A DNA stretch of 64,000 nucleotides from Bacteroidota bacterium (GCA_028876495.1 JAGWRO010000048.1:1-64000); one strand, 5' to 3'. Positions 49,083 through 59,787 are shown, counted from the first letter of the stretch. Program-made: numbers and translations. The notes: generated by a model not told the origin, from the letters alone.

Positions 49083-50033
49083 TTGACGAATTTGGAAAAT
49101 AACCGGGTCACAAAATTGCTGAATGTAGAATATCCTATTATCCAGGCGGGCATGGTTTGGGCCAGCGGTTGGCGTTTATGCAGCGCAGTTAGTAATGCCG
49201 GTGCTTTGGGTGTTATTGGTTCGGGAAGTATGTACCCGGATATTCTTGAAGAAAATATTATTAAATGTAAAGCCGCTACCAATAAACCTTTCGCTGTAAA
49301 CCTTCCAATTTTATATTCAGATATTGAAAATCATCTTGAGATCCTTTTTCGTAATAAAATTGAAATTGTAATTACCTCAGCCGGAAATCCTGCAACTTAT
49401 ACGCCGATTTTAAAAGAGCATGGGATAAAAGTAATTCATGTGGTTAGCAGTAAAAGATTCGCAGAAAAAGCTGAGAAGGCCGGCTGCGATGCGGTTATTG
49501 CGGAAGGTTTTGAAGCCGGCGGCCACAACGGAAGGGAAGAAACCACCAGTATGGTTTTGATTCCTTTGGTTTCATCAGCAGTATCGGTTCCGGTTATTGC
49601 AGCAGGCGGAATTGCCACGGGAAGACAAATGCTGGCAGCAATGGTGTTGGGAGCTGAGGGTGTGCAGGTTGGAAGCAGGTTTGTAGCAAGCGAAGAAGCC
49701 TCTTCACACATCAACTTTAAAAAAGCCATTATTAATAGCTCGGAAGGAGACACTATATTAACCCTCAAAGAACTGGCGCCGGTAAGATTAATAAAAAATA
49801 ATTTTTACGAGGAGATTTTAAAAGCAAAGCAAAACCATGCAACTGTGGAAGTGCTTAGAGAGCTTTTAGGAAAAGGAAGAGCAAAAAGAGGAATGTTTGA
49901 AGGGGATTTAGAGGAAGGTGAATTAGAAATAGGGCAGGTTAGCGCTTTAATAAGAGACATAAAACCCGCTGCAGAAATCGTAAAAGAAATATGGCTGCAA
50001 TTCAGGGAGGCGTTAGGAAACCCCTTAAAATAA
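49083..50033 (+). CDS. Nitronate monooxygenase / FabK-like flavin oxidoreductase
   Basis: YPIIQAGMVWASGWRLCSAVSNAGALGVIGSG, IAEGFEAGGHNGREETTSMVLIPLV; TTG start. Confidence 0.88.
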   Translation: MTNLENNRVTKLLNVEYPIIQAGMVWASGWRLCSAVSNAGALGVIGSGSMYPDILEENIIKCKAATNKPFAVNLPILYSDIENHLEILFRNKIEIVITSAGNPATYTPILKEHGIKVIHVVSSKRFAEKAEKAGCDAVIAEGFEAGGHNGREETTSMVLIPLVSSAVSVPVIAAGGIATGRQMLAAMVLGAEGVQVGSRFVASEEASSHINFKKAIINSSEGDTILTLKELAPVRLIKNNFYEEILKAKQNHATVEVLRELLGKGRAKRGMFEGDLEEGELEIGQVSALIRDIKPAAEIVKEIWLQFREALGNPLK

Positions 50034-50080
50034 AAGTTATATTTGAGCGTTCTTATACTTAATACACAACAAACCCCCTA

Positions 50081-52501
50081 ATGAATCTCCTTACTAAAGG
50101 TATTAATATTAAAAAAGTACTCATACTACTATTTAGTACAGCATTTTTATCGCTATTTACTTGCAGCTACGTATTCGCGCAAATCCCATCTCAACAGGAC
50201 GATCTTCAGATAGATCCTAATGCTTTAAAAAATGCTTCCCCGTCTGACCTGATGAATTTCTTACAAGATTTCAATCAGCAGAAACAAAAGGCAGGAGAAG
50301 ACGTTCATAAAACAAACGACATTTTGCCAAATGCAGACCTCTCGAACAGGAATATTATTGTCAAAGACAGCACACAAAAAGATAATATCAAAAATTCGTT
50401 ATCAGGCCCGCTATCAGTTTACGGAAGAAATATTTTTCAAAACAGCCAGATACTTCAGCTTTCAGAATTATCTACCCCTCCACCTGATTACCCAATTGGT
50501 GTTGGAGATCATATTGTTGTTTCTCTTTGGGGAGGAGCCGATTTTGAACAGGATTATATTGTAGGCCGCGACGGTTCTATTTTCCCGCAAGGTTTAGGGA
50601 AAATTACTGTACAAGGCTTAACTTTTGCGAATGCCAAATCAATAATTTACGATCGCTTTAAAAAAGTAATTCCACAATCAACAAATATTTCTGTAACGCT
50701 TGGCCAGCCTCGTTCAATTGTGGTGCAGGTTTCAGGAAATGTGGCTAACCCGGGACCTATGGTGGTTTCAGCCTTTACCAATGCTTTAAATATTGTGGCA
50801 TTGGCAGGTGGAGTTACCCAATACGGAAACATGCGCAAAATCCTGATTTCACGAAACGGCAACATTATTGACTCTATAGATGTTTACAAATATTTAAGCA
50901 CCGGTGATTTTGGTAAACACCTTTATCTTGAAAATAATGATTTTGTGATCGTTCCTTTCTATGATAAAAAAGTGCTGGCCAGCGGCCAGTTTAAACGACC
51001 CATGTACTATCAGTTAAAACGTGGTGAAGGGTTAGCTGACCTTCTTAAATTTACAGGTGGTTTTACTCCTGACGCCTATGCTTCAGGTGGAATGATCATC
51101 AGGAATATAGACGAAAAACAGACAATAAAAACCATCAACCTCAATGCAATCGGACTTTTAGCAGATGGGAAAAAAACTGATGAACCTTTATACGATGGCG
51201 ATATAGTGGTTGTAAATCCAATCAATCAGGGCTTAAGCAACAAAGTAATTGTAAAAGGTGAAGTAGCTTACCCAAATGTATATGAAGTAAGAAAGGGAGA
51301 TCGTTTGTTTGATGTGATAAACCGGGCAGGAGGCGTTACACCCGATTCGTATTTGGAACGCGCTTATGTCTTTAAAGGTGCTGGTGATTCTACCAACTTA
51401 AAAGCGGATAAAATTGATGTAAATCTTGCCGATCTTAATAAAAATGCCAAGAGTAAATACAACATTCCTATTGAAGCAAATGATGTAATCGAAGTTTTCA
51501 ATAAAAACCAATTTTCTGACAGGCAAATGATTTCAATCGAAGGCGAAGTTCGCAATCCCGGAAAATACCAGAAATATGGCGGCATGACCTTAAAAGATCT
51601 TTTGTACTTTGCCAACGGTCTTAAGCCATCCGCGGAATATGGTAGTATTATTGTTTCAAGTATTGTTGATATTGATTCTTCACAATCAGGATTAAAGCCG
51701 ACAAAAACTGTTGAAAAAATTTATTCAATCAATCAAAATCTAGATCTTGATTCTGTCACAGAAAAGGTGAAGTTGAAACCTTACGACCAGGTTTTTGTTA
51801 GAAAGAATCCTCGTTTTCATTTGCAGGAAAATGTAAAAATAGAAGGACAAGTAGTGTATCCGGGAACTTATCCAAAACTAAATGAAGATGAACACTTATC
51901 TTCTTTTCTCTCAAGAAGTGGCGGGTTAAGAGAAAACTCCAATGCAAACGGAGCAATTCTTTACAGAATGCGCGATAGTTCAATCGCTGGTAGTCCCTCC
52001 CAAAATATTCCTCGTACCAGGTACATAAAAGATTCAAACGGACAAGTAATTGACAGTGTGATTTCCTCACCTTCAGAACCAATAACCATTGATCTGGAAA
52101 AGGCTATTAATAATCCGGGTTCTAAATTTGACCTTGTACTTCAGAATGGAGATATTATTTACGTTCCCGAAATAAACCCAGTGGTAGCTGTGAAAGGAGC
52201 GGTCCAAAATCAGCTAAAAATTTATTTTGATAAAGACCATGCTAATCTTGGCTATTACATTGATCAAGCAGGAGGATTTTCAGTTAGGCCCTGGAGAAAA
52301 AGAATTTATATTACCTATGCAAATGGCAAAAGCCAGAAAACAAGGAATTTCGGGTTCCTGCATTTTTATCCTAAAGTAAAAGAAGGCAGTGTAATCAATG
52401 TGCCCGTAAAGCCGCAGGGAAAAGGGTTTCCATCCGCAATTTCGCAGGGATTTATAAGCACTATTCCTATCGCGCTGATTTATTTAATAACAAAATTGTA
52501 A
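50081..52501 (+). CDS. SLBB-domain polysaccharide export protein (Wza-like)
   Basis: YPIGVGDHIVVSLWGGADFEQDYIVGRDGSIFPQGLGKITVQGLTF plus several SLBB-like repeats (VKGEVAYPNVYEVRKGDRLFDVINRAGGVTPDSY). Confidence 0.9.
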   Translation: MNLLTKGINIKKVLILLFSTAFLSLFTCSYVFAQIPSQQDDLQIDPNALKNASPSDLMNFLQDFNQQKQKAGEDVHKTNDILPNADLSNRNIIVKDSTQKDNIKNSLSGPLSVYGRNIFQNSQILQLSELSTPPPDYPIGVGDHIVVSLWGGADFEQDYIVGRDGSIFPQGLGKITVQGLTFANAKSIIYDRFKKVIPQSTNISVTLGQPRSIVVQVSGNVANPGPMVVSAFTNALNIVALAGGVTQYGNMRKILISRNGNIIDSIDVYKYLSTGDFGKHLYLENNDFVIVPFYDKKVLASGQFKRPMYYQLKRGEGLADLLKFTGGFTPDAYASGGMIIRNIDEKQTIKTINLNAIGLLADGKKTDEPLYDGDIVVVNPINQGLSNKVIVKGEVAYPNVYEVRKGDRLFDVINRAGGVTPDSYLERAYVFKGAGDSTNLKADKIDVNLADLNKNAKSKYNIPIEANDVIEVFNKNQFSDRQMISIEGEVRNPGKYQKYGGMTLKDLLYFANGLKPSAEYGSIIVSSIVDIDSSQSGLKPTKTVEKIYSINQNLDLDSVTEKVKLKPYDQVFVRKNPRFHLQENVKIEGQVVYPGTYPKLNEDEHLSSFLSRSGGLRENSNANGAILYRMRDSSIAGSPSQNIPRTRYIKDSNGQVIDSVISSPSEPITIDLEKAINNPGSKFDLVLQNGDIIYVPEINPVVAVKGAVQNQLKIYFDKDHANLGYYIDQAGGFSVRPWRKRIYITYANGKSQKTRNFGFLHFYPKVKEGSVINVPVKPQGKGFPSAISQGFISTIPIALIYLITKL

Positions 52502-52507
52502 TTGCTC

Positions 52508-53551
52508 ATGTCCTCGCAGGAATTAACGATAGAATTTATTAAGCGGATAAAAAAACACAGACTATTTATCATTTTTTCATCATTGTTTTTTGCTGCCGTA
52601 CTTGTGGTGTATGCTTTAAAAACTCCGGTTACTTACACTTCAACTGCTTCAATTTTTCCTTTAACAGCAGGTAATGATAATAATGCTACTTCTTCAGCCT
52701 TAAGCGCTTTATTCAGCGGTGGGGATAATTCAAGCAATTCTTTTACTGACGAGGCATCAGTTAATATTATTGAACTTGCATTAAGTCGCACAACGCGTGA
52801 CGAAGTGGCTTCGATGAAAGATTCTTCAAGAGAAAATAAAATGATAGCCACCTTGTTGATTGATGACATCAATAATCATCGCAGTTTTTTGGAACCAAAA
52901 ATAGAAATACCTTCTGATAGCTTCAGCCTGATTGCAAAAGCGGCCAGAATTCTGAAGACAGGGTTAACAGCAGCAATAAACCAAAACAACAGTTTTGTAC
53001 TTACCTACACAGGCCGCAGCCCTGAATTGGTAAGAACAATCAGCTATGGTTTTATTGATAAAATTTCAAAATTTTATATTGACCTCAAACGCGAAAAAGC
53101 AAAAACAGATTTTGAATTTGCAACCGGCAAAGTAGATTCTTTAAGGGCCGTGATGAATTCAAAGGACAATCAGCTTATTTCAATTGATAAAAGGACTTTA
53201 TTTACTAATACAGATAAAATGGAATTTAAAGTTCCTACTGAAAATTTAATTACAGAAAAACAAATGCTACGCCAGCAGTATGCTGTAGCAGTAGCCAACC
53301 AACAAAACGCCGCTTATAAATTGCAGAAAGCAACACCAGTAATGAAAGTGCTCGATTATCCTGAGCCACCTTATGATGTGCAAAAAAGATCACCACTTGT
53401 ATATGGCGTTATCGGGTTTTTAATTGGATTGATGCTATCAACTATATTTTTCACTCTCCGGCTTTTGATCAGGTATGCAAAGGAGGAAGCAAATAAAGCC
53501 ATTTATGGTAAAGGAAACGCAACGGATAACCAAAATCATATTGCAGCCTAA
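52508..53551 (+). CDS. Wzz-type chain-length determinant protein
   Basis: N- and C-terminal TM segments with RSPLVYGVIGFLIGLMLS; no kinase domain. Start moved to ATG 52508. Confidence 0.85.
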   Translation: MSSQELTIEFIKRIKKHRLFIIFSSLFFAAVLVVYALKTPVTYTSTASIFPLTAGNDNNATSSALSALFSGGDNSSNSFTDEASVNIIELALSRTTRDEVASMKDSSRENKMIATLLIDDINNHRSFLEPKIEIPSDSFSLIAKAARILKTGLTAAINQNNSFVLTYTGRSPELVRTISYGFIDKISKFYIDLKREKAKTDFEFATGKVDSLRAVMNSKDNQLISIDKRTLFTNTDKMEFKVPTENLITEKQMLRQQYAVAVANQQNAAYKLQKATPVMKVLDYPEPPYDVQKRSPLVYGVIGFLIGLMLSTIFFTLRLLIRYAKEEANKAIYGKGNATDNQNHIAA

Positions 53552-53604
53552 CCAAACATAAATCTTCGCTTATTTATATCCGTTAATTTCAAAGCAACCT
53601 TTTG

Positions 53605-53618
53605 TAGTAAACAAATAA
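53605..53618 (+). repeat. Shortened copy of intergenic repeat (TAGTAAA[----]CAAATAA)
   Basis: Matches the 18-mer with a 4-nt internal deletion; convergent gap. Confidence 0.4.
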
Positions 53619-53643
53619 ATTCAGTAGATTTTTATTTTGATAA

Positions 53644-56505
53644 TTACAAATTCAGTTCACTTTTTCCAACATAAATATTTTGCATCAGAGCGCCTGCTGA
53701 ATATGGCGAAGGAGGCATTGGCGGTATTTTGATAGTTTCATCAGTAGAGACATCTACTTCTTTTCCTTTTTGCTTTTGCTGTGAAGAAAGCCATACAGTT
53801 GCTTCGCCTTTCCAGTCCTTCACTTTATCAGTACTATTAAGTTTCAATTCAAAATTATGATTTCCGGCGCCCGCAACCTGGTAAGAATAAGCTGCCCAAT
53901 TTCCTTTTTGTTGTTGAACTGTCGGTTCAACTTTTTTTCCATCAACACTCAATAAAAAAGAAGGAAAATCTTTACCGTTAAATGAACTATCGGGTTTCAA
54001 AAAAACAATGTACCTGGCAGAAACAATGCCCTCATTCAAATTGATTTTAGTTTTAAGCTCATTGTTATCAAAAGTATTTTGAACTTTCTTCAGGCCTTCT
54101 TCAGGTTTATTGGAAACGATATTTAAATGATCAACATTCTGTTCGTGGTTATTAATTTTTACATCGCGTATCATTGAAGGATTTAAGAATTTTACCTCGT
54201 TGCCATTGTCTAGCAAATGCAATGAATAGTGATGTTCATCGCTTTTAGTTACTTCAAATTCAGCACCTGCAAGCAAAGGCCTTTTTGCATCTTTCAATGG
54301 ATATACTTCATAGATAGCTGCTTCATAACCCTGCAAAGGAAGTGTGATGGTAGCGCCTGCAGCATAAAGATTTGGCGAAATCCAATGCGTAGGATAAGTT
54401 CTTTCCAACACAAGTGAACAAGCGGAATCTGCTATTCCTTTTGCCGGATCGAGCTTAATGGTAATTGACTGTGGCTTCATCACAGGATTTCTGGCTGCAA
54501 TAATTCCACTGTCATTTTTAAAATGCACATAAGCATACGTTTCACCTTTGGTAGGATCGCCACCTTCCATATAAGTTTTGTTCAAAACAGGGAACCGTTC
54601 TTTTGCCCAGGTCAGGGATTTACTGAGTACTTTCCATTCCTGGGGATTTAATAAATCAGGAGAAATATACATCTCATACATACTAACGCCTCTTCCAAAA
54701 TAAAACACGGCATCGTTTGCAAATTTTTCCAGGGGATCATCTTCTCCTCCCAATCTTTCGAGATTGCCTTTTATTACTCCATGAGTCATCATGTTGCTTA
54801 ATGGAAACCATACATCCTGGTTGTGAAAATCATCATACAAAACAAAATCCTTGTAAGTAATAGCGGCATCTCTTTCATTAACGGAAGGCACATCTGCATA
54901 ACCGTAATCCTGCCCCTGCATCCATATCTGATTGGCATATTGCAACCACCACGGACTGAGCCAGGTGCCGGAAGTAATATTTAAATATTCGTTCGGATTA
55001 ATTGCTCTTACCGCTTTACATTTTTCAATCATACTTTCCATTGCTGCACGCTGGGAAAGGTACCCTACAGCGTGGCCGCTTTCCGGTTCACTCGAAGAAA
55101 ATTGTATTCCATCCCATTTAAAATAACCAACTCCTTCTTTGGCAAAATCGGTAGTTCTTTTTTCAAATAAATTACTGTATTTCGGTCCGGCAATGTCCAT
55201 CATTTCATCATTAGGTGTACTTCCTACGGTTTCATAACCATGTTCTTTCATCCAGTTAATTCTTCTCATGCGGTAAGAATAACCGCCGGTTGGGCCAAAC
55301 CAAATTCCCAATGTTGTACCCAGTGGTTTCAAAGCATCTACAATCGGTTTCACGCCATGCGGGAATGTTTCCGGCCGCATCTTCCAATCGCTTTCGTACG
55401 TATCCCAACCGTCATCCAACACAAATGCATCCAGGTTAATTCCATATTTATCAATCATATTTTTTTTGAAAAGATCGATGATGTTGAGGATATTTTTTTC
55501 ATTCATCACATGACTTGCTTCCACATTTGGAAAGGCCGGTGAACGCAAATCATACCAACTGTTATAAAGTGTATAGGGGCGATTGGCTGCAACGCGTACA
55601 TCGGGCAAATAATTAAAAAACCAATCTTTTACGTAATGATCAGGAGCCAATCCTTCCACCACCCAATCACTTTCCACCCAATCTTTTCGAACCACTTTTC
55701 CTATCAGTTCGCGACAAAAAATTTTTACTTTATTTTCATTTCGTTTTGCAAGGTTGGTTGCGGTTGGATATTCGATGCCAAAAAAAACGCCGCCGCTTTT
55801 AAAATCAACTGCACAAGGTTGGCCAAATTCTCCTTTCTTGATAATTTCTGTAGTTTGTCTCTGCGAATTTTCAGCAGTTCCAACCTGCTGGTAATTATTG
55901 CTACTTTCCTGGCGAATCATAGTACTGCTTGCAGCAGACGAAGAAATATCACCAATTTCACCTTTCCTTGAAACAAAAGCCTGAAGCCAGTTTTTCTGCA
56001 AAAGCGAATCTTGTAATGCTATTTTTCTTTTGCTGTAAAATTTTCCAGGCACTAATTGATAGGTTATTCTTAATTGAACCGTATTGCTTTTGTCGAATGG
56101 AGTAAAATATAAATTCAGTTCTTCGCCGCCATCAGTAGTTGCATCAAAATTGTAGCTTTTATATTGATAATCTTTTTTGGTAAAATTAACTTCCAGATCT
56201 CCATTGAACTGTTTTCCGGGAGCGCTCCAATCGGTCCACATCATTTGCAAAACAAAATTTCCATCTGTATAAACTCCATGATCAATATTGTGATATTGGG
56301 CAAGCCAATCTTTATTTCCAATTAATTCATCGGCTTTTAAAACGTCATTTTCAATGATTACTTTTTCAGTAATCTTATCATTTGACAACGTAAAAATTTT
56401 CTGTTTTCCAGCGGCATCATAATTGGTTGCCACCTTTTGAGAAAATAATGACGAAGGAATAAGAAACCACAGACCCATACAATATAACCAATTCATTTTT
56501 TTCAT
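53644..56505 (-). CDS. GH36-like alpha-galactosidase / alpha-N-acetylgalactosaminidase candidate
   Basis: Signal peptide; DAFVLDDGWDTYESDW, TLGIWFGPTGGYSYR, YFKWDGIQFSSSEPESGH. Confidence 0.75.
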   Translation of the reverse strand: MKKMNWLYCMGLWFLIPSSLFSQKVATNYDAAGKQKIFTLSNDKITEKVIIENDVLKADELIGNKDWLAQYHNIDHGVYTDGNFVLQMMWTDWSAPGKQFNGDLEVNFTKKDYQYKSYNFDATTDGGEELNLYFTPFDKSNTVQLRITYQLVPGKFYSKRKIALQDSLLQKNWLQAFVSRKGEIGDISSSAASSTMIRQESSNNYQQVGTAENSQRQTTEIIKKGEFGQPCAVDFKSGGVFFGIEYPTATNLAKRNENKVKIFCRELIGKVVRKDWVESDWVVEGLAPDHYVKDWFFNYLPDVRVAANRPYTLYNSWYDLRSPAFPNVEASHVMNEKNILNIIDLFKKNMIDKYGINLDAFVLDDGWDTYESDWKMRPETFPHGVKPIVDALKPLGTTLGIWFGPTGGYSYRMRRINWMKEHGYETVGSTPNDEMMDIAGPKYSNLFEKRTTDFAKEGVGYFKWDGIQFSSSEPESGHAVGYLSQRAAMESMIEKCKAVRAINPNEYLNITSGTWLSPWWLQYANQIWMQGQDYGYADVPSVNERDAAITYKDFVLYDDFHNQDVWFPLSNMMTHGVIKGNLERLGGEDDPLEKFANDAVFYFGRGVSMYEMYISPDLLNPQEWKVLSKSLTWAKERFPVLNKTYMEGGDPTKGETYAYVHFKNDSGIIAARNPVMKPQSITIKLDPAKGIADSACSLVLERTYPTHWISPNLYAAGATITLPLQGYEAAIYEVYPLKDAKRPLLAGAEFEVTKSDEHHYSLHLLDNGNEVKFLNPSMIRDVKINNHEQNVDHLNIVSNKPEEGLKKVQNTFDNNELKTKINLNEGIVSARYIVFLKPDSSFNGKDFPSFLLSVDGKKVEPTVQQQKGNWAAYSYQVAGAGNHNFELKLNSTDKVKDWKGEATVWLSSQQKQKGKEVDVSTDETIKIPPMPPSPYSAGALMQNIYVGKSELNL

Positions 56506-56660
56506 TTTTTCAATTTATTTAAGTACCAAAAATTATAAACTTATTTCACCATAATTAAAATGCGATGCAGCGATATTAATAAAATTAATGTCTATTAAAG
56601 CCAAAAGGTTGACCGGTTAGAAAATCATCAACGATTTGGCTGCTTGATTATGAAAAATTT

Positions 56661-56697
56661 AGAAGCACCATCGCCCATCGCTAGCGATGGTGTTTCT
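56661..56697. repeat. Long hairpin AGAAGCACCATCGC…GCGATGGTGTTTCT
   Basis: 14-nt arms with one internal mismatch; a second palindrome CCATCGCTAGCGATGG is nested inside. Confidence 0.7.
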
Positions 56698-56832
56698 AAT
56701 ATCTTCAACTTATAATTTTTATAATTCCTCTCATTTACTTATTCCTTTATTTTTTTTACACAATTTCAATTACAACTTATAAAAAGAGTAAAATCAATTC
56801 AATATAAACCAATCAAGAGAATATTGAACATG

Positions 56833-56842
56833 CAACCGGTTG
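56833..56842. promoter_or_regulatory. Possible LacI-family-type operator CAACCGGTTG
   Basis: Perfect 10-bp palindrome; related GACCGGTT at 56611-56618. Confidence 0.3.
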
Positions 56843-56887
56843 TTTGAAAATATTGGTAAAAAGCCCTTTCCTTTAAAATCAAAATCA

Positions 56888-58087
56888 TTACAATTTAAAA
56901 AATATCTTCTTCCTGTAAAGCCAGTAACACAAACCCCATTCAACGGCAAAAATTACAAGCGAAGCAGCGATATTAATAAAATTTTGAGAAACACCAATCG
57001 GGGAAATGACGCCATGTACAATTACTCCAAGATAATCGCCCAGCCATCGACTCACAACAATTTCAAAAAAAACATAAATAAAAATAGAATTCATCCCTAC
57101 GATCAGAAAAAATTTCAGAAATTTTTTGTGATTCAATAAATCGATCCACCAGAAAAGAAAGCCCAAACCCAGCAAACACAATCCGCCGGAAGCTAATGTA
57201 AAGGAAGTGGTAGCAATGCGTTTTATAATCGGGGTGATTCCTGCCCAATCAAGGCCGAAGCCTAATATCAATGTAATTGCCGCCAAAGTAAAAATGCGGG
57301 TAAGTTTACTTTTATTGCCGGGTAAGGTGAGTAACCATTTACCTGCCACTGCTCCCCATATGGTATGTGCGGCAGTAGGAATGCAATTAATAGCCACCCA
57401 GCCACCGGGATTGATTTTATTCATTAGGATCACATCAATGTAGTTGCCAAAATTATGCTGATCAGTAAAAGGCTGATCAAAACCGGGAACATTGGTATAT
57501 CGATAAAGAATTTCGGTAAGAATTAATAAGCCGATACTAAAAAGTAGCTGGTAGCCTGTTTTCCAGCGAAAAATAAGGAACGCCACCAACAAAGTAAAAG
57601 ACAATTGTGTTAACACATCCCACAGTTCAAACGATAAATGATCTCCTCTAACGGCATAATCCAAAACTCCCCAAAAAAACAACCATCCGCTACGCTTCAA
57701 CGCTTTCGAAAATTGTTTGTTCCATGTAACTCCGTTGGCAGTTTGTTTATACAAAGAAAAAGCCATAGCCACACCTGCAATAAACATGAATCCCGGTTGT
57801 ATCAAATCCCAAAAGTGTAAGCCGTGCCACGGATAATGCGTAAACTGGATGGACAACGAATGTAAAAAGGAGCCCGGCGTTGACATTCGAAGAAGATGTT
57901 CATACAAGCCAGTGCTTTCCAGCATCAATAACACCATGATCAATCCACGGTAAAAATCCAACGACGCAAGCCTTACTCCTTTTGCTGAAGTTTTGGCCAA
58001 AACAGTATCGTTGGAAGAAGCAAATAATCCGGAAAGAAGATTCTCATCCTTCTTTTTTAATAATTCACTTTGGTTTGAATCAGGCAT
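56888..58087 (-). CDS. Heparan-alpha-glucosaminide N-acetyltransferase-like membrane acyltransferase (NagX/DUF5009 type)
   Basis: VRLASLDFYRGLIMVLLMLEST, FWDLIQPGFMFIAGVAMAFS, multiple TM segments. Confidence 0.85.
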   Translation of the reverse strand: MPDSNQSELLKKKDENLLSGLFASSNDTVLAKTSAKGVRLASLDFYRGLIMVLLMLESTGLYEHLLRMSTPGSFLHSLSIQFTHYPWHGLHFWDLIQPGFMFIAGVAMAFSLYKQTANGVTWNKQFSKALKRSGWLFFWGVLDYAVRGDHLSFELWDVLTQLSFTLLVAFLIFRWKTGYQLLFSIGLLILTEILYRYTNVPGFDQPFTDQHNFGNYIDVILMNKINPGGWVAINCIPTAAHTIWGAVAGKWLLTLPGNKSKLTRIFTLAAITLILGFGLDWAGITPIIKRIATTSFTLASGGLCLLGLGFLFWWIDLLNHKKFLKFFLIVGMNSIFIYVFFEIVVSRWLGDYLGVIVHGVISPIGVSQNFINIAASLVIFAVEWGLCYWLYRKKIFFKL

Positions 58088-58213
58088 GATAAAAAGGATT
58101 TATAGAATTTCCATTAAAGCAATAAGTTTACAAATTAAAGCAGTAGTTAAAGTTAGGGGAATTTAAAATTCATCATCCCTAAATTTTTTGAATTTACTTT
58201 TATAAAAAATTAC

Positions 58214-58942
58214 ATGAAATTATTTGTTTACGAAACGTACGAAAGCATGTCTGCAAGAGCTGCAGAAGCGGTGATGTACGTTATTAATTCAAAAAAAAAT
58301 GCAGTACTTTGTCCAGCTTCCGGAGATTCACCTGCAGGCTTGTATAAAAAGCTGGTGGCCCACATAAAAGAAAATGAGATTGACATTTCAGGTTTATATT
58401 TTATTAGCCTCGACGAATGGCTGGGCATGAATGGAAATGATGAGGGAAGTTGCCGCTATCATTTAAACAATCAATTGTTTCATCCGCTGTATGTGAGCGA
58501 AAACAACATTGCTTTTTTTGATGGCAGAGCACTTGATCCTCAAATGGAATGCGAAAGAATAGACGATGCTATTGAAGCGCATGGTGGAATTGATATGGCG
58601 ATTGTAGGGCTTGGAATGAACGGACATGTAGGAATGAATGAGCCCGGAACTTCTCCTCATCTGCATTCGCATGTTGCGGAAATAGATCCCATCACGCAGC
58701 AGGTTGGGCAAAAATATTTTAAAGAAAAAAAAGAAATTGGTGGAGGTCTCACATTAGGGATTGCCAATTTGATGGAAGCAAAAAATGTGATACTTGTAGT
58801 AAGTGGAAATAAAAAAGCAGGTATTCTTAGAAAGATTTTAGAAGAAGAAATTTCAGAAGAACTTCCGGCAAGTTTATTAAGAAATCATCCCAATTTCAGT
58901 GTGTATTTGGATGCCGAAGCAGCAAGTCTTTTAAAAAAATAA
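58214..58942 (+). CDS. Glucosamine-6-P deaminase / galactosamine-6-P isomerase family
   Basis: SLDEWLGM, VGLGMNGHVGMNEPG. Confidence 0.9.
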   Translation: MKLFVYETYESMSARAAEAVMYVINSKKNAVLCPASGDSPAGLYKKLVAHIKENEIDISGLYFISLDEWLGMNGNDEGSCRYHLNNQLFHPLYVSENNIAFFDGRALDPQMECERIDDAIEAHGGIDMAIVGLGMNGHVGMNEPGTSPHLHSHVAEIDPITQQVGQKYFKEKKEIGGGLTLGIANLMEAKNVILVVSGNKKAGILRKILEEEISEELPASLLRNHPNFSVYLDAEAASLLKK

Positions 58943-58944
58943 AT

Positions 58945-59787
58945 ATGAGAAACCAGGTAATTGGTATCGATCTCGGCGGAACAAAAATTTCTGCAGGAAT
59001 AGTCACGGGAGATGAACTCAACCACATTTCTTCAAAAAAAATAACTAAAGAAGGTTCAGTAGAAAAAGTATTGGAAGATTTGTTTTCAGTAACAGATGAA
59101 TTGATGAATGATACTGTTAGATCAATTGGAATCGGCGTTCCTGGATTGGTTGACACGGAAAGAGGGATAGTTTACGATGTTATGAATATTCCTTCATGGC
59201 AGGAAGTGCCTTTACAGAAATTAATGCATGAGCGTTATCATTTACCGGTATATGTTAATAACGACGCCAACTGTTTTGCGCTCGGCGAATATTATTTTGG
59301 TAAAGGGAAAGGTTATAATTCAGTTATCGGGCTTACCATCGGTACAGGTCTTGGGGCAGGTTTGATTCTAAATAAAAAATTATTTGTAGGCAAAAATTTT
59401 GGTGCGGGAGAATTTGGGATGATCGATTACATGGATCATGTTTATGAATATTATGCAAGCGGTCAATATTTTAATAATGTTTACGGAATTGATGGAGAAA
59501 TTGTTTTTCAAAATGCGAAACACGGCGATGCCGAAGCTTTAAGAATGTATGAAGAAATGGGAACGCATTTGGGCAACGCAATAAAAACAATTATTTATGC
59601 TTTAAATGTCGAATTGATTGTGTTAGGTGGTTCTGTACGTCACGCTTATCCATATTTTTCAAAAACAATGTGGCAGCAAATTAAAACATGTGGCTTTAAA
59701 AAATCGGCCGAAGATTTAAAAATAGAAGTCTCTGAACTAAACAACAGCGGCATACTCGGCGCTGCTGCACTGGCTTTTGACCAATAG
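58945..59787 (+). CDS. ROK family sugar kinase
   Basis: IGIDLGGTKISAGIV, GIGVPGLVDTERG, VNNDANCFALGEYYFGKGKG, GLTIGTGLGAGLI. Confidence 0.93.
   Translation: MRNQVIGIDLGGTKISAGIVTGDELNHISSKKITKEGSVEKVLEDLFSVTDELMNDTVRSIGIGVPGLVDTERGIVYDVMNIPSWQEVPLQKLMHERYHLPVYVNNDANCFALGEYYFGKGKGYNSVIGLTIGTGLGAGLILNKKLFVGKNFGAGEFGMIDYMDHVYEYYASGQYFNNVYGIDGEIVFQNAKHGDAEALRMYEEMGTHLGNAIKTIIYALNVELIVLGGSVRHAYPYFSKTMWQQIKTCGFKKSAEDLKIEVSELNNSGILGAAALAFDQ

Noticed and set aside
49436-49768. 110-aa minus-strand ORF
   Set aside because: Antisense to the nitronate monooxygenase-like CDS.
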